From Enterobacter pseudoroggenkampii (GTDB lineage: Bacteria > Pseudomonadota > Gammaproteobacteria > Enterobacterales > Enterobacteriaceae): DNA of 64,000 nt. The position numbers and the translations under genes were made by a program. Below the pieces are notes generated by a model. It was not told where the DNA came from and did no database searches. It saw only the letters and a list, made by a program, of their open reading frames with translations. The first letter of the stretch is position 1. Each line of letters starts with the position of its first letter. Shown piece after piece: positions 49,697 through 59,193 of this stretch. Where the stretch lies: assembly GCF_026420145.1 (NCBI RefSeq), contig NZ_JAPMLV010000008.1, positions 62,001-126,000 of the forward strand, in the 5' to 3' direction.

Positions 49697-51211
49697 TTAC
49701 ACCGCCTGATGATGAGTGTCGTTCACGCCGGTTGCCAGCGTCATGATGTTTTCCTGAGAGATGTCGCGCCCGTGGAGCTCGCCCGCAATGCTGCCTTCAC
49801 GCATCACGTACACCCTGTCGCTCATCCCCACCACTTCCGGCAGCTCGCTGGAGATCATCAAAATCGCCACCCCTTTGCGCGCCATCTGGTTCATGATGCG
49901 GTAGATCTCGCTTTTCGCGCCGACGTCCACGCCGCGGGTGGGTTCGTCCAGAATCAGAATGCGCGGACCGATGGCCACCCAGCGGGAGATCAGCAGCTTT
50001 TGCTGGTTGCCGCCCGAGAGCCCGCCCGCGCGCACCTGCGAATGCGGCACGCGGATGTTGAGCAGGGCAATGGCATCATCGGAAATCGACTGGGCTTTTT
50101 TACGGTTTAGCATGCCGAAGGTGGCGTCGCGTTCCAGCGTCGCCATGGTGATGTTCTCCTGCGCCGCCAGCTCCAGAAACAACCCCTGCTCCTTGCGGTT
50201 TTCGGTGAGAAAACCGATGCCGTTTTCGATGGCCGCGCGCGGGGAGTGGATCACCACCGGCTCTCCGTCGACCTCAATCATGCCGCCGGTGGCTTTACGT
50301 ACGCCGAAGATAAGCTGCGCCAGCTCGGAGCGTCCGGCCCCGACCAACCCCGCCAGCCCGACGATTTCGCCGGAACGCACCTGCAGGCTGCAGGGCTGTA
50401 CTTTTTTACCGTCGGTGAGGTGGTGCACGTTGAGGCGCGGGCTGCCGAGGGGAATGTCACGCTCCTTGTTGAACAGGTCGCTTAGCGGGCGGCCCACCAT
50501 CATGCGCACCAGCTCAGAGGCATTCAGCTTGTCGCGCGTCAGGCTGCCGACGTATTGCCCGTCGCGCAGAACGCTGACGCGGTCAGAGAGTTCATACACT
50601 TCGGCCATGCGGTGGCTGATATAGATGATCGCCATCCCTTCATCGCGCAGGCGCAAAATCAGTTCGAACAGACGATGCGTTTCCCGCGAGGAGAGGGCGG
50701 CGGTGGGTTCATCCATCACCAGAATGCGGCTGTTGCGGTGCAGCGCGCGGGCGATCTCCACCTGCTGCTGCTCGGCGATGGTCAGCTTCATCACCAGGTC
50801 GGTGGCGCTGAACTGCGCGCCGAGACGGTCAATCACCGCCTGCGCCTGGGCGGCCATCTCTTTGCGCTGCACCATCCCGCCGCGCGACAGCTCGCTGCCG
50901 AGGAAGATATTTTCGGCAACGGTCAGATTGGGCGCGAGCTGCATCTCCTGATAAATCAGGGTGATGCCTGCGGCCAGCGCATCTTTCGGCCCTTTAATAT
51001 GAAACGGCTGGCCGTCGATCAGGATCTCGCCGCTGGTGGCGGTATAGGCCCCCGCGAGGATTTTCATCAGCGTACTTTTTCCCGCGCCGTTTTCCCCCAT
51101 CAGCGCGTGGATCTCACCGGGGAAAACCGTCAAATCCACACCCTTGAGCGCGTGGAAACTGCCAAACGTTTTGGCAATGCTGCGCATCTCTAATACCGGG
51201 GTTCTGCTCAT
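49697..51211 (-). CDS. Sugar ABC transporter ATPase (RbsA-like, two domains)
   Basis: 504 residues with two nucleotide-binding domains in tandem. The first has Walker [10 protein letters not shown] near 38-46 and Walker B MDEPTAAL. The second has the degenerate P-loop GLVGAGRSE near 285, a GLSGGNQQK signature and [11 protein letters not shown]. This is the RbsA/MglA/AlsA arrangement. It is the first gene of the sugar operon. An inverted repeat overlaps its ribosome site. Confidence 0.9.
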   Translation of the reverse strand: MSRTPVLEMRSIAKTFGSFHALKGVDLTVFPGEIHALMGENGAGKSTLMKILAGAYTATSGEILIDGQPFHIKGPKDALAAGITLIYQEMQLAPNLTVAENIFLGSELSRGGMVQRKEMAAQAQAVIDRLGAQFSATDLVMKLTIAEQQQVEIARALHRNSRILVMDEPTAALSSRETHRLFELILRLRDEGMAIIYISHRMAEVYELSDRVSVLRDGQYVGSLTRDKLNASELVRMMVGRPLSDLFNKERDIPLGSPRLNVHHLTDGKKVQPCSLQVRSGEIVGLAGLVGAGRSELAQLIFGVRKATGGMIEVDGEPVVIHSPRAAIENGIGFLTENRKEQGLFLELAAQENITMATLERDATFGMLNRKKAQSISDDAIALLNIRVPHSQVRAGGLSGGNQQKLLISRWVAIGPRILILDEPTRGVDVGAKSEIYRIMNQMARKGVAILMISSELPEVVGMSDRVYVMREGSIAGELHGRDISQENIMTLATGVNDTHHQAV

Positions 51212-51220
51212 GGCGGATCT

Positions 51221-51254
51221 CCTGTGAATGCCGATTTCTGCACTTCATCACAGG
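51221..51254 (-). promoter_or_regulatory. Inverted repeat covering the ribosome site of the sugar operon
   Basis: CCTGTGA (51221-51227) and TCACAGG (51248-51254) flank 20 bases. On the minus strand the start-proximal arm (TCACAGG) runs directly into the AGGAG Shine-Dalgarno of the ATPase gene. A hairpin would hide it; alternatively this is an operator. Confidence 0.4.
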
Positions 51255-51332
51255 TGCGTAAATGCAAAATGTCAGAAGCTGTTCATATTTGTCATAGTTA
51301 TGAATAGCTAATCGCCATCACATTTTCCTTTT

Positions 51333-51366
51333 CCCTCTCCCTGTGGGAGAGGGGCAGGGTGAGGGC
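51333..51366. repeat. Dispersed CCCTCTCCC palindrome, copy 4
   Basis: CCCTCTCCCTGTGGGAGAGG followed by the GGCAGGGTGAGGGC tail, in the divergent gap between the sugar operon and the hybrid kinase, ending 26 bases before the kinase start. Confidence 0.8.
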
Positions 51367-51392
51367 AGCAAACCGCAAAGGAGCCTCAATCC

Positions 51393-53672
51393 ATGCCATC
51401 ACGCCGTCCCCCCTTCTTCGCCAGCGCCCGCGGTCGCCTGCTGATATTTAATCTGCTGGTGGTCGCCGTGACGCTGATGGTGAGCGGCGTGGCGGTGCTA
51501 GGCTTTCGTCACGCCAGTCAAATCCAGGAGCAGGTTCAGCAGCAAACGCTGGATGACATGACCGGCAGCATGAACCTGGCCCGTGATACCGCCAACGTGG
51601 CGACGGCGGCGGTGCGGCTCTCGCAGGTCGTCGGGGCGCTGGAGTACAAAGGCGAAGCCGAGCGCCTGAAGCAGATGCAAATGGCGCTGCGCCGCTCGCT
51701 GGAACAGCTTGCCGATGCGCCGCTGGCGCAGCAGGAGCCGGCGCTGGTGGCGCGCATTATTCAGCGAAGCAATGAGTTGCAGCAGAGCGTGACGGAGATG
51801 CTTGAGCGCGGGCAGCGACGCCATCTGGAGCGTAACGCGCTGCTCAGCTCGCTATATCAAAGCCAGAGCTACCTGCGTCATCTGCAGGACATCAACCGCC
51901 GTTACGACAGCAACGTACCGGATGCGCAGCAGCTGATGGAGATGGATCGGCTGATCGCTGCTGCCATCGACACCCCTTCGCCGCGCGCGACTGTTCATCA
52001 ACTGGACGCAGTGGCCGCAACGCTGCCCCGAAATGCCGTACAGCCGGTCGTGAAGGAGGTTCTGCCTGATTTTAATGCCGAGCTAGGCAAGCTCGCCCCG
52101 CTGTCGAAGCAGCTGGAGGAGAGCGATCTGGCGATAAGCTGGTATATGTTCCACATCAAGGCGCTGGTGGCGATCCTCAATAGCGACATCAATCATTACG
52201 TCGGGCAGGTGGCGCAGGCCTCCCGGCTTCGTACTGACCAGAGTCATCACGAGCTGCAATCCATCAGCGTGTTTATCAGCATCTTCGCCATCCTGGCGCT
52301 GATCATCACCGGGTGCGCCTGCTGGTATATCTACCGCAATCTGGCCTCTAACCTGACGGCCATTTCCCGGGCGATGTCGCGCCTTGCTCACGGCGAACAG
52401 GATGTTTCCGTTCCCGCCCTCCAGCGGCGTGATGAACTGGGTGAACTGGCGCGCGCGTTTAACGTTTTTGCCCGCAATACCGCCTCTCTTGAGCACACCA
52501 CGCGTCTGCTGAAAGAAAAAACCACGCAGATGGAGATCGACCGCGTCGAGCGTCAGGGGCTGGAAGAGGCACTGCTACATAGCCAGAAGATGAAGGCGGT
52601 CGGACAGCTGACCGGCGGGCTGGCGCATGATTTTAATAACCTGCTGGCGGTGATCATCGGCAGCCTTGAGCTCACCGACCCCGAATCAAAAGATGCGCCG
52701 CGCATTACCCGGGCGCTGAAGGCGGCCGAGCGTGGCGCCTTACTGACCCAGCGCCTGCTGGCGTTTTCCCGCAAGCAATCCCTGACGCCACATGCGGTAG
52801 AGATGCTGCCGCTGCTGGAGAATCTTCGGGAACTGATGCGCCACTCCTTGCCCGCCACCCTGACCCTGGAGATTGAAGCGCAATCACCGGCCTGGCCCGC
52901 GTGGATAGACGTCAGCCAGCTTGAAAACGCCATCATCAACCTGGTGATGAACGCCCGCGATGCGATGGAAGGGCAAAGCGGGGTGATTAAAATTCGCACC
53001 TGGAATCAGCGCGTCACCCGCAGCGACGGTCGCAGGCAGGATATGGTGGCGCTGGAGGTCATTGACCGCGGCAGCGGCATGTCGCAGGAGGTGAAATCCC
53101 GGGTCTTTGAACCGTTCTTCACCACCAAGCAGACCGGAAGCGGGAGCGGGTTAGGCCTGTCGATGGTCTATGGCTTTGTGCGCCAGTCCGGTGGGCGCGT
53201 GGAGATTGAAAGCGCTCCGGGGCAGGGGACGACTGTCCGGCTTCATCTCCCGCGATCTGTGCTGCCCGCCGCTGCAGATGATGAAGCGCTGTCAGCCACC
53301 GCCTCCGTTGATAGCGAGCGCCTGGTTCTGGTGCTGGAAGATGAGGCGGATGTCCGTCAGACCCTGTGCGAGCAGCTGCATCAGCTTGGCTACCTGACGC
53401 TTGAAGCGGACAACGGCGAGCAGGCGCTGAACATGCTGGCGGCGTCACCGGATATTGGCATGTTTATCAGCGACCTGATGTTGCCCGGCAGCCTCAGCGG
53501 AGCCGAGGTGATAAACCATGTGCGTAGTCATTATCCGCAGCTTCCGGTACTGCTGATCAGCGGCCAGGATTTACGACCCACGCATAACCCTCAGCTGCCG
53601 GACGTTCCGTTACTGCGTAAGCCGTTTACGCGGGTGCAGCTGGCGCAGGCGCTGCGGAAGGTCTGTTTATAA
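51393..53672 (+). CDS. Hybrid sensor histidine kinase
   Basis: 759 residues. Membrane helix at about 16-36, a helical periplasmic sensor to about 290, second helix about 291-313, HAMP about 314-366. The HisKA phosphoacceptor His412 is in GGLAHDFNNLL. The HATPase domain has its N-box at Asn520 and G-boxes DRGSGM and GSGSGLGLS. A C-terminal receiver (644-759) has Asp694 and Lys743. There is no HPt domain. AAAGGAG precedes the ATG. No response regulator is adjacent; the orphan OmpR-type regulator at 43326 is the nearest. It is divergent from the sugar operon, which hints at sugar or transporter sensing. Confidence 0.87.
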   Translation: MPSRRPPFFASARGRLLIFNLLVVAVTLMVSGVAVLGFRHASQIQEQVQQQTLDDMTGSMNLARDTANVATAAVRLSQVVGALEYKGEAERLKQMQMALRRSLEQLADAPLAQQEPALVARIIQRSNELQQSVTEMLERGQRRHLERNALLSSLYQSQSYLRHLQDINRRYDSNVPDAQQLMEMDRLIAAAIDTPSPRATVHQLDAVAATLPRNAVQPVVKEVLPDFNAELGKLAPLSKQLEESDLAISWYMFHIKALVAILNSDINHYVGQVAQASRLRTDQSHHELQSISVFISIFAILALIITGCACWYIYRNLASNLTAISRAMSRLAHGEQDVSVPALQRRDELGELARAFNVFARNTASLEHTTRLLKEKTTQMEIDRVERQGLEEALLHSQKMKAVGQLTGGLAHDFNNLLAVIIGSLELTDPESKDAPRITRALKAAERGALLTQRLLAFSRKQSLTPHAVEMLPLLENLRELMRHSLPATLTLEIEAQSPAWPAWIDVSQLENAIINLVMNARDAMEGQSGVIKIRTWNQRVTRSDGRRQDMVALEVIDRGSGMSQEVKSRVFEPFFTTKQTGSGSGLGLSMVYGFVRQSGGRVEIESAPGQGTTVRLHLPRSVLPAAADDEALSATASVDSERLVLVLEDEADVRQTLCEQLHQLGYLTLEADNGEQALNMLAASPDIGMFISDLMLPGSLSGAEVINHVRSHYPQLPVLLISGQDLRPTHNPQLPDVPLLRKPFTRVQLAQALRKVCL

Positions 53673-53793
53673 GAAGTGATATTTAGGAATTCATCAAGAG
53701 CGTGAGTAAACCGGGTGATGCTAACCTGCGCAAAATTTGGCAGATTGGGATATAAAGGGAACTATGCCGGTACTTACAAAAGGGGACTCACAA

Positions 53794-54420
53794 ATGATTG
53801 TGATGCCTACAACTTACAGCCCAAAAACCGTAGCAAGGTCATTCAAGCTCGTTGATGAGTTTGAGCTTTCCGGGCGAGTGCTACATGTTATTTTTGATAG
53901 CCAGACGCCAAGAGCTGCGATTATTGAAGCGGATATCGAAACCTTCGATGGGGTGCCCCGGCATCGGGTTGTTGCTGCCCTGGATTTACAACGTAAAACG
54001 CATTTAGGTGAAGATATCATTGCTGTCGAGCGCTGTTGGGAAGATGCCAGCGTTATTCAGGTAGAAGGTATCTGCGTTGATCCCGCCGAGCGTGACAAGG
54101 GACTGGCAACTCGTCTGTATGAAGCCCTGGTATTACAGTGTGGCGTGACGCTTGTCAGCGACTTTGAACAATATGAGGGTGGGAAGATGCTCTGGCAGAA
54201 AATTGCCCGCGAGTCTGACCAAATCGCCGTATTTGTTCTCGATACCGAGCAGGGAGCATTTTGGCCGTATGATGGTAGCAAGGTTATCTATGACGGAGGG
54301 TGTATCCCCGAAGATCGTATCTGGAGCCATTCGCCGGATCAAAAATGCTATGGCATCGTCCTGGTCGCAGAAAATAAACAGCGTGCGAATCAGCTGATGG
54401 AAGACCCTGGGCACAACTGA
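53794..54420 (+). CDS. GNAT-family acetyltransferase-like protein
   Basis: 208 residues from ATG 53794, which has AGGGG 8 bases upstream. An in-frame ATG at 53764 (MPVLTKGDSQ) with AAAGGGA close by would add ten residues and cannot be excluded. The only recognisable motif is VEGICVDPAERDKGLATRLYEALV at about 88-111, the acetyl-CoA pyrophosphate-binding R-x-x-G-x-A loop of GNAT enzymes. The rest is unfamiliar. Two 60-base lines I counted are about 50-52% G+C, lower than the neighbours, so recent acquisition is possible. The substrate is unknown. Confidence 0.62.
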   Translation: MIVMPTTYSPKTVARSFKLVDEFELSGRVLHVIFDSQTPRAAIIEADIETFDGVPRHRVVAALDLQRKTHLGEDIIAVERCWEDASVIQVEGICVDPAERDKGLATRLYEALVLQCGVTLVSDFEQYEGGKMLWQKIARESDQIAVFVLDTEQGAFWPYDGSKVIYDGGCIPEDRIWSHSPDQKCYGIVLVAENKQRANQLMEDPGHN

Positions 54421-54495
54421 ATTTGAGATTCCTCCGCTACCCCCGTTCCCTGCCGTTCATTATCGTAAGGTCAGTTCACCTGCGAGTCTGGCCTT

Positions 54496-54819
54496 ATGAA
54501 ACGTTACTCAACCGCTCTGTTATTCGGTCTGCTGTCACTCACCAGCCAACTGGCTCATGCCGATATTGTTGATGATGCTATTGGCAACATTCAGCAGGCG
54601 ATCAACGATGCCTATAATCCCAGCAGCAGTCGCAGCAGCAGCGATGACGATCGTTATGACCGCAGCCGTCAAATCGACAGCAGACAGTACGACGATCGTC
54701 GTCGACAGCTTGAGGACAGACGACGCCGTTTAGACGAGCGCCAGCGACAGCTGGATGACGATCGCCGTCGGTTAGAAGAGGATGAGCGCAGGTTAGAGGA
54801 CGATTACGATCGAGGCTAA
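54496..54819 (+). CDS. yjdP: YjdP family protein
   Basis: 107 residues with a signal peptide (MKRYSTALLFGLLSLTSQL, cleavage near AHA-D). The conserved IVDDAIGNIQQAINDAYNP leads into a Ser/Asp-rich linker. A highly charged helix of repeated D-R-R-R-Q-L-type heptads follows, probably a long single helix or coiled coil. This matches E. coli YjdP, located next to phnP as here. Its function is unknown; it should be periplasmic. Confidence 0.85.
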   Translation: MKRYSTALLFGLLSLTSQLAHADIVDDAIGNIQQAINDAYNPSSSRSSSDDDRYDRSRQIDSRQYDDRRRQLEDRRRRLDERQRQLDDDRRRLEEDERRLEDDYDRG

Positions 54820-54832
54820 GTGCGGCCTGTTG

Positions 54833-54867
54833 CCCTCACCCCAACCCTCTCCCACGGGAGAGGGAGA
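54833..54867. repeat. Dispersed CCCTCTCCC palindrome, copy 5
   Basis: Tail CCCTCACCCC, then CCCTCTCCCACGGGAGAGGG (54845-54864), between convergent yjdP and phnP. Confidence 0.8.
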
Positions 54868-54871
54868 AAAC

Positions 54872-55630
54872 CTAATCCAGCACCAGCACCATCCCGTCAT
54901 ACCCCGCTTCAATGCCGTCGGGCAGCGGATTATCCATCATCCACACGTCAAACTGATGGCTGATGTGGGTCAGGATCACCTGCGGGCAGCCAATCGCCTC
55001 GTTTAGCGCAATCACGGTATTTAAGTCGCAATGGTTTCGCGGCGTCTCGTCGCGCGGTGCATGGCTGCAGTCGATAATCATCGCCTGCGGCTGATTGTTG
55101 AGCAGGAACTTCACTGTTTTTTCCGGCAGCCCGGCGGTGTCGGAAAGCCAGGCCACGCGGCTGTGGGCCGACTCCAGCAAATACCCGAAGGTCAGTTTTG
55201 AATGGTTGAGCGGCAGCGGCGTGACCCGCATCCCCTGAAGTTCAAACATCACAAACGGTTCGACCGTGTGGCTGAAATCCAGAATCCCCGGGTGTTTAAA
55301 CAGGTCGTCGCATCCCGCTTCATCCGGCGGACCGTAAACGGGGATCGTCGCGCCAACGCCCCAGCGCAGGGGGAAGAGACCCTGAACGTGATCCATATGG
55401 TAATGGGTGAGCAAAAACTGCTGGAAGCTGCCTGCGGGCCAGTCGTCCATCAGGTGCGGAATGCCCGCGTCCAGCAGCGTCATCGCATCGTTGAATTTGA
55501 CCACCGCGCTACAGGGGCGACGGCGATAGGTCTCCTGCAGGCGCGCCCGGCGACACGCCGCGCAGTCGCAGCCAAAGACCGGCACCAGCTGGGCGCCGCC
55601 CGTTCCCGTCAACGTGATTGTCAGACTCAT
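54872..55630 (-). CDS. phnP: Phosphoribosyl cyclic phosphodiesterase PhnP
   Basis: Metallo-beta-lactamase-fold enzyme opening 5-phosphoribosyl 1,2-cyclic phosphate made by C-P lyase, 252 residues (E. coli length). The metal-binding HYHMDHVQG motif is near 76-84, with further ligands at SDTAG and [14 protein letters not shown] near the N-terminus carries the structural zinc cysteines. It is the last gene of the phn operon, nine bases after phnO. Confidence 0.95.
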   Translation of the reverse strand: MSLTITLTGTGGAQLVPVFGCDCAACRRARLQETYRRRPCSAVVKFNDAMTLLDAGIPHLMDDWPAGSFQQFLLTHYHMDHVQGLFPLRWGVGATIPVYGPPDEAGCDDLFKHPGILDFSHTVEPFVMFELQGMRVTPLPLNHSKLTFGYLLESAHSRVAWLSDTAGLPEKTVKFLLNNQPQAMIIDCSHAPRDETPRNHCDLNTVIALNEAIGCPQVILTHISHQFDVWMMDNPLPDGIEAGYDGMVLVLD

Positions 55631-55639
55631 AACGCACCT

Positions 55640-56074
55640 CTACAGCGGTTTGGTGAATCGGAAATGGCTCTGCGTGTATCCTTCACGAACGTAAAAACGG
55701 TGCGCGTCTGTGCGCTTCACGCTGGTGGAAAGTTCGGTCAGCTCCGCGCCGGCCTGCCGTGCCACCTCTTCCGCCCAGGCCAGCAGCTGGCTTCCCACCT
55801 TTAACCCACGCGCCTGCGGCATCACCACCAGCTCCTGGATTTCGCCGATCCAGCGCGCGTGATGGAGGTGAAACTGCATGTGCAGGCCGATCATGCCGAC
55901 AACATGTCCGCCCAGCTCGGCAAGCTGGTAGCGCATATTGTGATCCTGGAGGTTGGCAAGAAATCCGGCGTGGAACGCCTGATGGTCGAACTCTGCCTGT
56001 TTCAGTTCGCAGATCAGGGCATAGACAATCTGCGCATCGTCGGCAGTAGCGGGGCGAAGCTGGCAGTCAGGCAT
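55640..56074 (-). CDS. phnO: Aminoalkylphosphonate N-acetyltransferase PhnO
   Basis: GNAT enzyme acetylating aminoalkylphosphonates, 144 residues from ATG 56074 ([13 protein letters not shown]), with AAGGAGA upstream. The acetyl-CoA motif is [16 protein letters not shown] near 78-93. A longer frame to 56182 would run deep into phnN and is rejected. The gene overlaps the phnN stop by eight bases. Confidence 0.95.
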   Translation of the reverse strand: MPDCQLRPATADDAQIVYALICELKQAEFDHQAFHAGFLANLQDHNMRYQLAELGGHVVGMIGLHMQFHLHHARWIGEIQELVVMPQARGLKVGSQLLAWAEEVARQAGAELTELSTSVKRTDAHRFYVREGYTQSHFRFTKPL

Positions 56075-56615
56075 GCTGTTTCTCCTTCTGACGGATAAGC
56101 GATAAAAAGGTATCGACTGACTGTAGCAAACTTCCGTCGTTATTGAGGATGTGGCAGTCGGACGGGGCATAGCGGGCCGCACGCTCTAGCCGCTGATCGA
56201 TCTCACGGGCTGATTCACGCCCCCGGCTCTGCAACCGGCTGCGCAGAACGTCCGGCGAAACCTGCAGACAGACCGGTAGCAGGGCTGCTCCATAGCGGGC
56301 GCGCGCCTGCGGAAGATGCGCCCGCGAGCCGTTAACCAGCACATCGAACCCCGCATGCAGCCACAGATCGGTCTCAATGCCGATCCCGTAGTAATAGCCG
56401 TTGGCATGCCAGCTCAGCGCCAGCAGGTTTTGCCCGGCACGGATGAAAAACTCCTGCTCGCTCAGGGCGATATGGTTTTCACTCCCTGCATTGGCCGCGC
56501 GGGTAATATAGCGGTGCGCCACCAGCAGCTGCGGATGTTCCCGCTGCCGTAAGGCGGACAGCAGGCTGTCCTTACCGGAACCTGAAGGCCCCATTAGCCA
56601 GATTAATCTCCCCAT
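56067..56615 (-). CDS. phnN: Ribose 1,5-bisphosphate phosphokinase PhnN
   Basis: Phosphorylates ribose 1,5-bisphosphate to PRPP, returning the ribose of phosphonate breakdown to nucleotide metabolism. 182 residues (185 in E. coli), with the P-loop [13 protein letters not shown] near 7-19 in a guanylate-kinase-like fold. The start overlaps the phnM stop. Confidence 0.95.
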   Translation of the reverse strand: MGRLIWLMGPSGSGKDSLLSALRQREHPQLLVAHRYITRAANAGSENHIALSEQEFFIRAGQNLLALSWHANGYYYGIGIETDLWLHAGFDVLVNGSRAHLPQARARYGAALLPVCLQVSPDVLRSRLQSRGRESAREIDQRLERAARYAPSDCHILNNDGSLLQSVDTFLSLIRQKEKQHA

Positions 56616-57751
56616 CAGAACACCCTTTTTCCCTGACGCCAGACGTGGTCGATATGAACGTGCTCGCCCTTACGGTGGGCGAGTACCAGGTCCGCACGTT
56701 TCCCTTCGGCAATTTCTCCGCGATCGTGAAGGTTAAGCGCCGAGGCCGGGTTTTTCGTCACCAGGCGAATCGCCTGCGGCAGCGTAAAGCGGTTGCCCTC
56801 GTCGTCGGCCACTCGGAACGCCGCATCCAGCAGGCTGGCGGGGTAGTAGTCGGACGAGAGGATATCCAGCAGGCCGAGGGAAGCGAGCTTGCTTGCCGCA
56901 ACGTTGCCGGAGTGCGAGCCGCCGCGCACGATATTTGGCGCGCCCATCAGCACGTTCATGCCGTGCTTTCGGGAGGCTTCAGCCGCTTCAAACGTGGTGG
57001 GAAATTCGGCGATCACGCTGCCAAGCTGGTGGGATTCAAGCACGTGATCGTGCGTGGCGTCGTCATGGCTGGCCAGCGCGATATTGCGGTCACGACACAT
57101 CGCGGCAATTTTGAGGCGGTTAGGCTGCGACCATTGTGCCGCAAGCGCCAGCTGCTCTTCTTCGTAACGGGCCATCTCCACATCGCTGAGCGAGTATTTC
57201 CCCTGATAGTATTCGCGATACTTTTCAATGTTGGCGAACTGACGCTGTCCCGGCGAGTGGTCCATCAGAGAGACCAGCGAGACCGGCTCGCGCCCGACCA
57301 GCTTTTCAAACAGCGGCAGGGTGGTGTAGTGCGGCAGCTCGCAGCGCAGGTGCAGACGGTGCTCGGCGCGGTTGAGGCCGCGTTTTTGCGTCTCCTCCAC
57401 GGCGTTGATCATCTTCTCCAGGTTCTCCAGGCGATCGCCGCCGTCGCGCACGTCACCGATGGCCACCGCGTCCAGCACGGTAGTGATGCCGCTGGCGACC
57501 ATCAGCGCGTCGTGGCTGCTCATCGCCGAATGGGCGGGCCAGTCCACCTTCGGGCGCGGGGTGAAGAATTTGTCCAGATTATCGGTATGCAGTTCAATCA
57601 GCCCGGGCAGCAGCCAGCCGCCTTCGCCGTCCATCGCTTCAGGGGTACGGCTCTGGGTTTCGGCAAAGGCGCGAATAACGCCGTCCTGGATCTCGATTGA
57701 GCCGCTAACCACTTCATTTTCCAGCACCAGCCTGACGTTATTGATAATCAT
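56615..57751 (-). CDS. phnM: RPnTP hydrolase PhnM
   Basis: Amidohydrolase-superfamily enzyme removing pyrophosphate from alpha-D-ribose 1-methylphosphonate 5-triphosphate, 378 residues. Metal-site motifs are [13 protein letters not shown] near 52, HLRCELP and [11 protein letters not shown] near 220. The start overlaps phnL by four bases. Confidence 0.96.
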   Translation of the reverse strand: MIINNVRLVLENEVVSGSIEIQDGVIRAFAETQSRTPEAMDGEGGWLLPGLIELHTDNLDKFFTPRPKVDWPAHSAMSSHDALMVASGITTVLDAVAIGDVRDGGDRLENLEKMINAVEETQKRGLNRAEHRLHLRCELPHYTTLPLFEKLVGREPVSLVSLMDHSPGQRQFANIEKYREYYQGKYSLSDVEMARYEEEQLALAAQWSQPNRLKIAAMCRDRNIALASHDDATHDHVLESHQLGSVIAEFPTTFEAAEASRKHGMNVLMGAPNIVRGGSHSGNVAASKLASLGLLDILSSDYYPASLLDAAFRVADDEGNRFTLPQAIRLVTKNPASALNLHDRGEIAEGKRADLVLAHRKGEHVHIDHVWRQGKRVF

Positions 57752-58428
57752 GCGTTTGTCCCCATCGGGTGCAGTCTGTCTGCGACGCGGCTGCGAACGG
57801 TTTCGTCGTGGAAGATCCCGACGATCGCCACGCCGCGCGCTTTGGCCTGTTCGATCAGCGCCACTACGGCCGCGCTGTTTTTATCGTCGAGCGAGGCGGT
57901 GGGCTCATCAAGCAGCAGAATCGGGTAGTCGACAATAAAGCCGCGGGCGATATTGACGCGCTGCTGCTCGCCGCCGGAAAAGGTCGACGGGGCAAGGTGC
58001 CACAGGCGCTCGGGCACGTTGAGGCGTGTCAGCAGGCTGGCGGCTTTGGCGGCGCAGTCTTCGCGCGGCACGCCGAGATCCAGCAGCGGCTGCATGACCA
58101 CGTCGAGGGCGGAGATCCGCGGGATCACCCGCAGAAACTGGCTCACCCAGCCGATCGTCGAGCGGCGCACTTCCAGCACTTTACGCGCGGGGGCCTTTAC
58201 CAGGTCGATCCATTCATCGCCGTGGCGAATGTGAATATGACCTTCGTCGGGCAGATAGTTGGCATACAGGGAGCGCAGCAGGGTCGATTTTCCGCTGCCG
58301 GAGTGGCCGTGCAGCACTACGCATTCGCCCTTGTTTACCTCTAACGAGGCGTTTTGCAGCACCGGCAGGCGCACGCCGTTTTGCTGGTGGAGCACAAAGG
58401 TTTTACTTACGTTTTGTACGCGGATCAT
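57748..58428 (-). CDS. phnL: C-P lyase complex ABC-type protein PhnL
   Basis: ABC-type ATPase-like subunit associated with the PhnGHI nucleosidase step, 226 residues. Walker [11 protein letters not shown] near 39-48, signature [14 protein letters not shown], Walker B LLDEPTAS. It is not a membrane transporter component despite the fold. It lies nine bases after phnK. Confidence 0.95.
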   Translation of the reverse strand: MIRVQNVSKTFVLHQQNGVRLPVLQNASLEVNKGECVVLHGHSGSGKSTLLRSLYANYLPDEGHIHIRHGDEWIDLVKAPARKVLEVRRSTIGWVSQFLRVIPRISALDVVMQPLLDLGVPREDCAAKAASLLTRLNVPERLWHLAPSTFSGGEQQRVNIARGFIVDYPILLLDEPTASLDDKNSAAVVALIEQAKARGVAIVGIFHDETVRSRVADRLHPMGTNA

Positions 58429-58437
58429 GTTGGCCTC

Positions 58438-59193
58438 TTAATTCTGCAACACGGACGACACCAGCAGCTGGGTGTACGGATGGTGGGGATCGTCGAGCAC
58501 GCGGTCGGTTAACCCACTTTCCACCACCTGACCCTGCTTCATCACCAGCAGACGGTCCGCCAGCAGGCGCGCAACGCCCAGATCGTGGGTGACAATGACC
58601 ACCGCAAGGTTCAGATCTACCACCAGGCCGCGCAGCAGGTCGAGCAGGCGCGCCTGCACCGAGACGTCCAGCCCGCCGGTGGGTTCATCCATAAACACCA
58701 GCTTCGGGTGCGTGACCAGGTTGCGGGCGATCTGCAGGCGCTGCTGCATACCGCCGGAGAAGGTGGTGGGCAGGTCGTCGATGCGCGAGGCGGGGATTTC
58801 AACTTCTTCCAGCCAGCGCTGCGCCGTAGCGCGGATATTGCCGTAATGGCGCGCGCCGGTGGCCATCAGGCGTTCGCCGATGTTGCCGCCCGCCGAGACC
58901 TGACGGCGCAGGCCGTCCATCGGGTGCTGATGCACCACGCCCCACTCGGTGCGCAGCAGACGGCGGCGCTCGGCCTCGCTCATGCCGTAGAGGGAGTGTC
59001 CCTGATAGAGTATCTCGCCGTGTTGCGGCGCGAGGCGCGCGGAGATGGACTTCAGCAGGGTGGTTTTGCCGGAGCCGGACTCGCCGACGATCCCCAGCAC
59101 TTCGCCCGGCCACAGCTCGAACGACACGTCGCTGAAGCCTTTGCCCGGCGCGTACAGGTGGGTCAGGTTGTTAACCGAAAGCAGCGGTTTCAT
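58438..59193 (-). CDS. phnK: C-P lyase complex ABC-type protein PhnK
   Basis: ABC-type subunit that binds the C-P lyase core complex, 251 residues (252 in E. coli). Walker A GESGSGKTT near 36-44, signature FSGGMQQRLQIARN, Walker B FMDEPTGGLD. The start overlaps phnJ by four bases. Confidence 0.95.
   Translation of the reverse strand: MKPLLSVNNLTHLYAPGKGFSDVSFELWPGEVLGIVGESGSGKTTLLKSISARLAPQHGEILYQGHSLYGMSEAERRRLLRTEWGVVHQHPMDGLRRQVSAGGNIGERLMATGARHYGNIRATAQRWLEEVEIPASRIDDLPTTFSGGMQQRLQIARNLVTHPKLVFMDEPTGGLDVSVQARLLDLLRGLVVDLNLAVVIVTHDLGVARLLADRLLVMKQGQVVESGLTDRVLDDPHHPYTQLLVSSVLQN

Noticed and set aside
43326..54420. The accessory block as a genomic island with att sites
   Set aside because: No tRNA gene, integrase or direct repeats seen at the borders; it looks like ordinary gene-content variation within conserved order.
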